The notes under the pieces are model-generated. The model saw only the letters and a list, made by a program, of their open reading frames with translations. It did not search any database and had not been told where the DNA came from. From Gammaproteobacteria bacterium (GTDB lineage: Bacteria > Pseudomonadota > Gammaproteobacteria > Porifericomitales > Porifericomitaceae): DNA of 41,295 nt. A program made the position numbers and the translations under genes. The DNA is taken from positions 10,189 to 51,483 of the forward strand of contig JAPPPX010000126.1 in assembly GCA_028817305.1 (NCBI GenBank), given 5' to 3'. Positions 15,416-22,267 of the stretch are shown in pieces; position 1 is the stretch's first letter; each line of letters opens with the position of its first letter.

Positions 15416-15647
15416 GCAAATAGACACTCGGGACGAGTGGGCCGAAAAGCCCCCTGGCAACCTGTCCGGCAATTCCCACGAAGACGCACTGGAAAAGACG
15501 GGCACTGTGGCTGCTCGCCATGGCAAGATCAACGGCTGGCTGTGGGTCGTGCATGTGATCATGCTGGTCTGGGCGGCGTACTACGCCATTGAGTACTGGG
15601 CATTGCCTGGCCACAACGAGTTGGGGCCGGGTCTGGGCGATTATTGA
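15408..15647 (+). CDS. Small membrane protein resembling the CcoP N-terminal anchor
   Basis: A 79-residue protein with a hydrophilic N-terminus (residues 1-42) and one hydrophobic helix (WLWVVHVIMLVWAAYYAIEYW) followed by LPG and a short polar tail. The pattern of a small polar residue pair, WLW, an aromatic-rich helix, then YW-LPG resembles the FixP/CcoP N-terminal domain that anchors the two haem modules. Because the haem modules are fused onto CcoO here, this may be the orphaned anchor kept as a separate subunit. It overlaps the CcoS-like gene. Assignment is by pattern only; a novel accessory subunit is the alternative. Confidence 0.6.
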   Translation: MNEQIDTRDEWAEKPPGNLSGNSHEDALEKTGTVAARHGKINGWLWVVHVIMLVWAAYYAIEYWALPGHNELGPGLGDY

Positions 15648-15672
15648 GCGTCCATTCTAGGAGGAACGACTA

Positions 15673-15777
15673 ATGTGGGGTTTCAAAGTGGTCATGGGAT
15701 TGGCCATCGTAAATCTGGTTTTTTTGTTCTCCGAGGTCGCTTTCAACGTTCTCGGCGTGATGTTTGGTCTCAACTAG
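15673..15777 (+). CDS. 34-residue single-helix membrane peptide
   Basis: An ATG preceded by TAGGAGG opens a 34-codon frame that is almost wholly hydrophobic (VVMGLAIVNLVFLFSEVAF) and ends in FGLN. The strong ribosome site, the position inside the oxidase operon and the coherent transmembrane composition argue it is real. It may be a CcoQ-like stabilising subunit; no sequence signature proves this. Confidence 0.55.
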   Translation: MWGFKVVMGLAIVNLVFLFSEVAFNVLGVMFGLN

Positions 15778-15787
15778 GGGAGGACCG

Positions 15788-15877
15788 ATGCCATCGGTAG
15801 CGCTTATCAGCTTGATCGTTTCCTTGGCCATGTTCGTGGGTTTCGGGCTGTGGATGATCTGGCTGCATTTTCGGTAG
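15788..15877 (+). CDS. 29-residue single-helix membrane peptide
   Basis: Starts 10 bases after the previous stop, with GGGGAGG upstream. It is one hydrophobic helix (LISLIVSLAMFVGFGLWMIW) ending in LHFR, a positive tail that would stay on the cytoplasmic side. Like its neighbour it may be a small oxidase subunit or assembly peptide. Function unknown. Confidence 0.5.
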   Translation: MPSVALISLIVSLAMFVGFGLWMIWLHFR

Positions 15878-15908
15878 GCGTGGCCTTACCCAAGGTCTTA
15901 CCCCATAG

Positions 15909-16646
15909 GTGTGGCCTTACCTGTTGATCGGTCTTGCCGGCTTTGCCGGCAGTTTTCACTGTCTGGGGATGTGTAGTGGCTTTGCCTGCGCACTGGGCCG
16001 GGATCGACGCGGGCATGCCGCCACCCTTGGGCGCCACCTGATCTATAACGCCGGCAGGGTCTGCAGCTACTGTTTCCTCGGCGCCCTGGCCGGTTCCCTG
16101 GGCGCTGCCCTGATCCTGCATGCGGCCGACAACCCGGTGATAACCGCTCAGCGCCTGCTGGCGTTGATCTCCGGCGCGCTGATGATCTTTATCGGTTTGC
16201 AACACTTGGGGTATCTCAAGCGCAAACCCGCCGGCCTGCCCGGTCTGGGCGGCCAGTTTTTCGCGCAGGCCCTGCGCGAGGTGCTGAAAGCGCCCGGTCC
16301 TGCCGCGCCGTTGGCATTTGGAGTATTCAACGGCTTTTTGCCTTGCCCCCTGGTGTATGCCTTTGCCGCCCAGGCGGCGGCCAGCGGCGGCCCCTTGCCC
16401 GGTCTGCTGATCATGGCTGCCTTCGGGTTGGGCACCTTTCCCGCCATGCTGCTGGCCGGCGGCGCCGGCGCCGCCCGGCTGGGTTTTAACTGGCGCTTGC
16501 GGGGCGTACGCATCGCCGGTCTGTTCATCGTCGTCTTCGGCTTGATCACGCTGGTGCGCGGCGCCGTGCCGGGCGGCGGGCACAGTCACTCCGTCTCGGC
16601 TCCGGAGCTGACCTGGCACGCAAGTCCAGCTGCCCATGGGGTGTAG
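15909..16646 (+). CDS. SafE/TauE-like membrane protein of the cbb3 cluster
   Basis: A 245-residue protein with six or so membrane helices and the motif SFHCLGMCSGF near the N-terminus (His17, Cys18, Met21, Cys22), a likely copper site. A second block, FGVFNGFLPCPLVYAF, repeats the pattern in the second half. Proteins of this kind are annotated as sulfite exporter TauE/SafE or UreH-like, and often lie beside ccoI and ccoS; a role in copper delivery to the oxidase is inferred. The start is GTG at 15909 without a strong ribosome site. The end overlaps ccoI by 11 bases. The C-terminal tail is His-rich (GGGHSHS). Confidence 0.78.
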   Translation: MWPYLLIGLAGFAGSFHCLGMCSGFACALGRDRRGHAATLGRHLIYNAGRVCSYCFLGALAGSLGAALILHAADNPVITAQRLLALISGALMIFIGLQHLGYLKRKPAGLPGLGGQFFAQALREVLKAPGPAAPLAFGVFNGFLPCPLVYAFAAQAAASGGPLPGLLIMAAFGLGTFPAMLLAGGAGAARLGFNWRLRGVRIAGLFIVVFGLITLVRGAVPGGGHSHSVSAPELTWHASPAAHGV

Positions 16647-18741
16647 CCACTGCCACCTGCCGGTGCGCAGGGACGGCCAGCAACGGGAGATTGACGGCGA
16701 AACCTACCGATTCTGCTGCTATGGCTGTTGCCTGGCCTTCCAGGTCGGTCGCGGCCAGGGGGAGGAATCCGAGGCCGCCTGGTTGCTGGTGCGACTTGGG
16801 GTGGGAGCGTTCCTGGCCATGTTCATTATGCTGTTCAGCCTGCTGCTGTACTCTAATACCTTCAGTCCGGAGGAGGGCCGGCTGGTGCGGATCGTTCACG
16901 TCCTGCTTTGGGCGCTGGCGACGCCGGTGTTGATCATTCTGGGCCAGCCTTTCCTGTACGGCGCCTGGCAGGCCGTGCGGCAGGGCTGCGCGAACGCCGA
17001 TATTCTGGTCATTATCGGCGCGTCGTCGGCCTACGTTTATTCCGCCTGGCAGGTCGTCGCCGGCGCCGATGCGGTCTATTTCGACACCGTGAGCATGGTG
17101 CTGGTGTTATTCACCGTGGGACGCTACCTGGAGGCGGCCGGTCGCGCCCGGGCGGCGCGCAGCCTGGCCCCTATGTTGGCCCCGGAACGGGCGCGGGCGA
17201 CTGTCGTCGTTGACGGCGGAGACCGGGAACAGGCGGTACGGGATATCCGGCCCGGGGCCGTGGTGCGGGTGCGTCCCGGCGAGCGGCTGCCGGTGGACGG
17301 CGTCGTGTTGGAGGGGTGCTCGCACTGTGACGAGGCAGTGCTCAGCGGTCAGCACGATCCCCGCGCCAAGCGGCCTGAGAGCCCGGTGTATGCCGGCAGC
17401 GTCAATGGCGCCGGTCAGCTGTTGGTGCGCGCCACGGCAGTCGGCGCCGACACCCGCTGGGGTCAGATCGGCCGTTACGTGAGCCAGGCATTGGACCGCA
17501 AGAGCCTGGTCGGCGAGATCGTCGATCGTGCCGCGACCGTGTTCGTGCCCCTGGTGATCCTGCTGGCCCTGGCGACCTTGTTCTATTGGCACCAGGGCAG
17601 CTTCGAGCGCGGCCTGCTGGCTGCCCTGGCGGTGCTGGTGGTGGCCTGTCCCTGCGCGTTGGGGTTGGCGGCGCCGCTGGTGACCGCGATCGGCCTGGGG
17701 CAGGCCGCGCAACGGGGCATACTGCTCCGCGGTGGCGGCGTACTGGAGCGCCTGGCCGGCATCCAGGTAGTCGCCTTTGACAAGACCGGGACCTTGACCG
17801 GCGGCGCCGTTTGTCTGCGCCAGTGCCTGGCGGTCGGCGCTTCGCGGCAGGAGTTGCTGCGCCGCGCCGCGGGTTTGGCGCAGGGCTCGGAGCATCCGCT
17901 GGCCGCGGGTATCCGGCATGCGGCCGAAGCCATGCGGCTGCAACCGTTGCCGCACAGGGATATCCAGGCCCGGCCCGGCCAGGGTGTAGTCGGCCGTTAT
18001 GAGGGCGATGCCGCGGCGATGGGGTCGGCAGCCTTGATGCAGGCGCTGGGCTGGGCTGTTCCGGCACGGCTCAGGGAGCAGGGCATGACCGCCCTGCATG
18101 CCGATACGCCGGTCTATGTCGCCTGGCAAGGCGCAGTGCGGGGCCGGTTGGGATTGACGGACACGCTTTCGGCCAGCGCCGAGCCGACGGTGGCGGCACT
18201 GGGGCGCGGCGGATTGGTCACTGGCTTGCTGAGCGGGGATACCGAAGCGGCCGTCAGGTGCGTGGCGGAAGCGGTCGGCATCGAAACCTGGCGGTGCGCG
18301 CTCTCGCCCGAAGACAAGGTCGCCGCGTTGCGGGATTGGACGCGGCGGCACGGCCCCGCCGCGATGGTCGGCGACGGCATGAACGACGGCCCTGTGCTGG
18401 CGGCGGCGAGCGTTGGCATCGCGGTGGGCGGTGCCACCGACCTGGCGCGGGAGACGGCGGAGGTCGTCTTGCCGGAGGGCGCGCTGGAGCAACTGCCCTG
18501 GCTGCTGCGGCTCGCCCGCCTGGCGCGCCGGACGATCTACGCCAACATCGCCTGGGCCCTGGGCTACAACGTCGTGGCGCTGTCCCTGGCGGCGAGCGGA
18601 CTGTTGTTGCCGATCTTCGCCGCGGCCCTGATGGCGGGTTCCAGCCTCCTGGTCGTGGTCAGATCGCTGCAGCTTGGGCGCATGAGCGAAGTGCCGCCAT
18701 CCGCCGCGGGTGTAGGGTACGCCGGTATATCTTCCGCATAA
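16636..18741 (+). CDS. ccoI: Copper-translocating P-type ATPase of the cbb3 oxidase
   Basis: A 701-residue P1B ATPase, the CcoI/FixI type that exports copper for CuB assembly. The N-terminus is Cys-rich (CSHCH at 3-7 and FCCYGCC at 27-32), the zinc-finger-like domain found in this group; no HMA domain is seen. Membrane motif CPC is at 338-340, the phosphorylation site DKTGTLT at 382-388, SEHP at 418-421 and GDGMND at 579-584. In the actuator domain the canonical TGE reads SGQ (237-239), so the glutamate that drives dephosphorylation is replaced. Overlaps the gene before by 11 bases and the gene after by one (TAATG). Confidence 0.93.
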   Translation: MGCSHCHLPVRRDGQQREIDGETYRFCCYGCCLAFQVGRGQGEESEAAWLLVRLGVGAFLAMFIMLFSLLLYSNTFSPEEGRLVRIVHVLLWALATPVLIILGQPFLYGAWQAVRQGCANADILVIIGASSAYVYSAWQVVAGADAVYFDTVSMVLVLFTVGRYLEAAGRARAARSLAPMLAPERARATVVVDGGDREQAVRDIRPGAVVRVRPGERLPVDGVVLEGCSHCDEAVLSGQHDPRAKRPESPVYAGSVNGAGQLLVRATAVGADTRWGQIGRYVSQALDRKSLVGEIVDRAATVFVPLVILLALATLFYWHQGSFERGLLAALAVLVVACPCALGLAAPLVTAIGLGQAAQRGILLRGGGVLERLAGIQVVAFDKTGTLTGGAVCLRQCLAVGASRQELLRRAAGLAQGSEHPLAAGIRHAAEAMRLQPLPHRDIQARPGQGVVGRYEGDAAAMGSAALMQALGWAVPARLREQGMTALHADTPVYVAWQGAVRGRLGLTDTLSASAEPTVAALGRGGLVTGLLSGDTEAAVRCVAEAVGIETWRCALSPEDKVAALRDWTRRHGPAAMVGDGMNDGPVLAAASVGIAVGGATDLARETAEVVLPEGALEQLPWLLRLARLARRTIYANIAWALGYNVVALSLAASGLLLPIFAAALMAGSSLLVVVRSLQLGRMSEVPPSAAGVGYAGISSA

Positions 18742-19934
18742 TGCGTACGCTGAAAAGCTGCCCCGCCTTGTTGTCGGGCATTTTGTTGGCGGTCGCGTGC
18801 GCTGCTTCCAGGGCCGCCGAACCGGGCGCCATCGTGCTGGTCGGCGGTGTCCTGCGCTATGACAACCGGCTCGCCTGGCAACGCATCGTCGCGCTGGCCG
18901 GCGGTCCGGGCGCCCGGTTCGCGGTATTTCCCACTGCCACCGGCCGCCCGCGAATCTACGGCGGTTTCGCCGTGCGGGCGCTGCGTGACCACGGCGCCTC
19001 GGCGGCGTTAATCCCGATTTCGCCCAAGGCGGAGGCCATCGGGGTTGATTACCGTCGGGCCGTGCGCGACGAAACCTTGCTGGCCAGGGTCAGGAGCGCC
19101 GACGGCATTTTTTTCACTGGCGGCGCACCGCAATACATTGCCCGGGCGCTCTATGAACCTGGCGGCGCGGCGACCCCCATGCTGGAGGCAATCCGTGAAG
19201 TGCATGCCGGTGGCGGCGTGATCGCCGGCGCCAACGTCGGCCGGTTTGTCCTTGCCACCGGCATCGGTGCCGCCACGGCGTTGCGCGACGGGCTGTCGGA
19301 CCAGGCGCTGCACCCCGGTCTTGGCTTGCTGCCCGGACACTGGTTTATTGACCAGCATTACTTCACGCATGGACGATTCGCCGCGAGCCTGGAGGCCATG
19401 CGCAAGCTGGCGATAAAACGGGGTATCGGCGTAGGCGCCAACACCGCGCTGGTTATCACGGGCGGCAGGCGGGCCGAGGTGATCAGCGCCGGCCGCGCGA
19501 TGCTCGTTGACCTTTCCCAGGCGCGGTTCCATGACAGCGGCCAGCCTTTCAGCCTCAGGAAAGGCCGGCTCAGTTACCTGGCCAAGGGCGACAGCTTCGA
19601 TCTGCACACCTTGCGGGTCAATCCGTACGATTCCCAGGCGGAAGGCTTTGCCGTCGCTTCCGCCGCCGCCGACCGTTCGTCTTCGTCTGTGCAGCCCTCG
19701 TCCGCCGTTGATGTCTTCGCCCCCGCGGCGCTGAACGGACTTATCTTCAGTGTCGTCGCGGGCGAGCGGCGGCAGGGTGTGGGGCTGGCTTTCGCCGGGA
19801 GTCCTGTCGCATTCCGATTTCTGTTTTATGTCGGACGGGACAGTTTCGCCTGGGTCAGCGGCGCCAACGATTACACGGCAACCAACGTTTATCTGGACGT
19901 GACGCCGCTCGCCGGGCCGGCGGTCGGGCAGTAG
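18741..19934 (+). CDS. Secreted cyanophycinase-like (S51) protein lacking the catalytic serine
   Basis: A 397-residue protein with a signal peptide (residues 1-26). The fold resembles cyanophycinase and peptidase E: VLVGGVLRY, FFTGGAPQYIARAL (124-137), GGGVIAGANVGRFVL (157-171), FIDQHYFTHGR (202-212) and GIGVGANTALVI (228-239). In active enzymes the third block reads GTSAGA with Ser as nucleophile; here it is GANVGR, with Asn165 at that place. The conserved acidic residue of GIGIDENTA is also changed to GAN. The His of DQH is kept (206). It is therefore probably a non-catalytic binding protein. A Ser-rich linker and a C-terminal beta domain follow. Coupled to ccoI by TAATG. Confidence 0.75.
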   Translation: MRTLKSCPALLSGILLAVACAASRAAEPGAIVLVGGVLRYDNRLAWQRIVALAGGPGARFAVFPTATGRPRIYGGFAVRALRDHGASAALIPISPKAEAIGVDYRRAVRDETLLARVRSADGIFFTGGAPQYIARALYEPGGAATPMLEAIREVHAGGGVIAGANVGRFVLATGIGAATALRDGLSDQALHPGLGLLPGHWFIDQHYFTHGRFAASLEAMRKLAIKRGIGVGANTALVITGGRRAEVISAGRAMLVDLSQARFHDSGQPFSLRKGRLSYLAKGDSFDLHTLRVNPYDSQAEGFAVASAAADRSSSSVQPSSAVDVFAPAALNGLIFSVVAGERRQGVGLAFAGSPVAFRFLFYVGRDSFAWVSGANDYTATNVYLDVTPLAGPAVGQ

Positions 19935-19955
19935 CGAAAATCCCGTCCAAGTATC

Positions 19956-19999
19956 TTCCGGGCCGCTTCCGGGCCGTTTCAGGACCGTTTCAGGGCACG
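19956..19999. repeat. Four imperfect 11-base tandem repeats between convergent genes
   Basis: Units TTCCGGGCCGC, TTCCGGGCCGT, TTCAGGACCGT and TTCAGGGCACG run from 19956 to 19999, filling most of the gap between the cyanophycinase-like gene and ccmI and including the ccmI stop codon. No clear terminator hairpin is seen in the gap. Confidence 0.7.
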
Positions 20000-21264
20000 A
20001 CCCGGTCAATCGTCAGGGTGAGGGCCTGCGGCCCCTGGGAGAGATCCAGCGTCTCCGACAGCCCCTCCAGGTCGCCGGGCCGGGACATTACGTCGCCGCC
20101 CTTGGAGATGCGCGCGCCGACGACGACTTCCTGGAAAGCGGAGAGACGCATCTCCGGCAGCATCGCTTTGGCGTCATCCAGCACGACCCGGACCGGAAAA
20201 TTCCCGGCGCGCTGGCGCACCGCCGCCAGCGGCATGGGCGGGCCGGCGGCGGCCTTGGCGAATATGAACAGGGTGTCGTCAGGCGCGACCCGCGTCTCAA
20301 GCGCCGGCGCCAATTCCACTGTGACCGTGATGCTCGCCTTTGTCCCGGCGGCGGGTGCCGCCGGCGCGGCCTCGTCGGCGGCTTCCATGTCGCGCTCGAC
20401 GCGGGCGATGCTGTCCCGGAGCAGGTTCGCGGCCTCGCTGTCCGGTTCCAGTTTCTCCAGCAGGGAGCGCCAGGCATACAGGGTCGTTTGGTGATCGCCG
20501 GCATTGCGGGCGCCGAGGCCGAGCATCATCAGGGCTCCCTGGTGCGCCGGCTCCGACTGCAGCACTGCGTGCAGTAAGCGGGCAATGACATCATTGAGTT
20601 TGCCGTCATTGGCCAGCAGTAGCGCCTGCGCATAGCCCATCTTGATGTCGGTGCGCGCCGGCGCCAATTGCAGGGCGCGGCGCAAGGTGAGCACCGCCTG
20701 CTCGGTCAGTTGCAGGCGCACCAGGCCGCGCCCCAGCAGGAACAGGCTGTCCGCGTCGTTCATGCCTTCGCGCAAGACCCTGGTTTGCAGTACCCGGACG
20801 AAATCCGGCAGGTTCGCGTGCGCCTCTTCCGGAAACTCGTGCGGTTGGCGCATAGCGCGTTGAACCGTCGCGTCCAGTCTTGATTGCAGGGCGATCCACT
20901 CGCTGGCCTCGCCGCGATACGAGCCAATGTAATAGTGTCCCAGGGCCAGCAGGGGCGCAACCACGGCGGCCGCGGTGCCCAGCGCCCGCATCCCGCCGGG
21001 TCGGCGCGGCGCGTTCTCCTGTGGCATGTCGTTGAGCAGGGTCCGCTCCAGCTCGGCACGCAGGGATTGGTATTGCGCCGCGCCGATTCGCCGCTCCCGC
21101 AACTCGGTGTCGAGATCGGCCAGGCGCTCGCGGAAGATACGGGTATTGGCCGCTTCCTGCGATAACCCGGCCTTCTTCTCCGGCTGGTGCAACCACAGCG
21201 GCGCCAGGATGCAGGCGGCGGCGGCCGCGACCAGGGCCGCGGCAATGAACCAGAATGCGCTCAT
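19990..21264 (-). CDS. ccmI: Cytochrome c maturation protein CcmI (TPR)
   Basis: A 424-residue membrane protein that holds apocytochrome c for haem ligation. Two membrane helices sit at about residues 3-22 and 95-113, flanking a cytoplasmic loop with the FRERLADLDTELRERRIGAAQY motif typical of CcmI. The periplasmic part has TPR helices (about 180-320), then an Ala/Pro linker and a beta-rich C-terminal domain (PLAAVRQRAGNFPVRVVLDD) as in long gammaproteobacterial CcmI. The ATG at 21264 overlaps the ccmH stop (ATGA), which sets the start; the frame extends upstream only into ccmH. Confidence 0.9.
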   Translation of the reverse strand: MSAFWFIAAALVAAAAACILAPLWLHQPEKKAGLSQEAANTRIFRERLADLDTELRERRIGAAQYQSLRAELERTLLNDMPQENAPRRPGGMRALGTAAAVVAPLLALGHYYIGSYRGEASEWIALQSRLDATVQRAMRQPHEFPEEAHANLPDFVRVLQTRVLREGMNDADSLFLLGRGLVRLQLTEQAVLTLRRALQLAPARTDIKMGYAQALLLANDGKLNDVIARLLHAVLQSEPAHQGALMMLGLGARNAGDHQTTLYAWRSLLEKLEPDSEAANLLRDSIARVERDMEAADEAAPAAPAAGTKASITVTVELAPALETRVAPDDTLFIFAKAAAGPPMPLAAVRQRAGNFPVRVVLDDAKAMLPEMRLSAFQEVVVGARISKGGDVMSRPGDLEGLSETLDLSQGPQALTLTIDRVVP

Positions 21265-21725
21265 CCGGCGCCGTCGTCGTGGCGACTTAACAGGGTCTCG
21301 ACCCGTTCGCGCTCCCGCGCATCCAGCGTGATCGGCCCGGCCCGGGCGCAGCGGCGAATCCAAAGCGCCAGGCCGAAGCCGACCAGTGCGATGAGGATCA
21401 AGGGGCCAAACCACAGTAGCCAGGTTGCGCGCTTTAGCGGCGGGCGGTAGCTCACAAAGTCGCCGTAGCGTTGCACCAGGTAGGCCACGATCTCTTCGTC
21501 GCTGTGTCCGTCCTGGATCATGTCATAGACTTTTTGCCGCAAGTCGGCGGATAGCGGCGCGTTGGAGTCGGCGATGTTTTGATTTTGACACTTGGGGCAG
21601 CGCAGCTCGAAGACCAGGTCCTGGAAGCGCTGCTCCTCGGCAGGGGCGGCAAATTCGCGCACCTCGATCGCGGCCCAGGCCGCGGGCGCCAGGGAGCACA
21701 GCAACAGCAGTCTGGCCCAGGTCAT
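21261..21725 (-). CDS. ccmH: Cytochrome c maturation protein CcmH
   Basis: A 154-residue thiol-disulfide protein that reduces the CXXCH cysteines of apocytochromes. It has a signal peptide (1-19), the active-site LRCPKCQNQNIADSNAPLS (Cys43, Cys46) and a C-terminal membrane helix (WLLWFGPLILIALVGFGLALW). This is the short form, with CcmI separate. Its ATG overlaps the ccmG stop by one base and its stop overlaps ccmI. Confidence 0.95.
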   Translation of the reverse strand: MTWARLLLLCSLAPAAWAAIEVREFAAPAEEQRFQDLVFELRCPKCQNQNIADSNAPLSADLRQKVYDMIQDGHSDEEIVAYLVQRYGDFVSYRPPLKRATWLLWFGPLILIALVGFGLALWIRRCARAGPITLDARERERVETLLSRHDDGAG

Positions 21726-22267
21726 CAGCCGGCTTTCGTCAGCGCCTCGAGCCGGGGCAAAATTTCACGCTCCCAGGTTTGTTGGTTCAATTCGCCTACG
21801 TGGCGGTAGCGGATCACTCCGGCGGCATCCAGAAGGTAGGTCTCCGGCGCGCCATAGACCCCCAGATCGATGCCAATTCGTCCCTCGGCGTCGTAGATGC
21901 TGAGTCGGTAAGGATCGCCCAGCATCTCCAGCCAGCGCAGTGCCTTGTCGCGCTGGTCTTTGTAGTTTATTCCGTAGATCGTGATTCCCTGCTGCTTCAG
22001 CGCGCGCAGAAACTCGTGCTCGGCGCGGCAGGTCGGGCACCATGTCGCCCAGATGTTGAGTAGGGCGATATCCCCCCGAAGATCGGCCGGGGTGACGGTT
22101 TGCCCGGGGTCGTCCAGGCGCTCGGCCTGGAAATCGGGCAGCGGCTTGCCAATCAGGGCCGAGGGCAGCAGGCGGGGGTCGTAGCGCAGCCCCAAGCCCA
22201 GTACCGCCAGTAGCAGCACGAAGCCGGACAGCGGCACCGCCAACAGCAGGTTACGCTTGGACGGCAT
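21725..22267 (-). CDS. ccmG: Thiol:disulfide interchange protein CcmG/DsbE
   Basis: A 180-residue membrane-anchored thioredoxin. One N-terminal helix (7-27), then GKPLPDFQAERLDD, the active site NIWATWCPTCRAEH (Cys77, Cys80) and the cis-Pro region GVYGAPETYLLD, which is the CcmG-specific form. It keeps CcmH and apocytochrome cysteines reduced in the periplasm. Its start lies inside the end of ccmF (17-base overlap). Confidence 0.95.
   Translation of the reverse strand: MPSKRNLLLAVPLSGFVLLLAVLGLGLRYDPRLLPSALIGKPLPDFQAERLDDPGQTVTPADLRGDIALLNIWATWCPTCRAEHEFLRALKQQGITIYGINYKDQRDKALRWLEMLGDPYRLSIYDAEGRIGIDLGVYGAPETYLLDAAGVIRYRHVGELNQQTWEREILPRLEALTKAG

Noticed and set aside
19990-21414. Longer ccmI beginning at 21414
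   Set aside because: The extra 50 residues come from ccmH sequence in another frame; the true start overlaps the ccmH stop at 21264.
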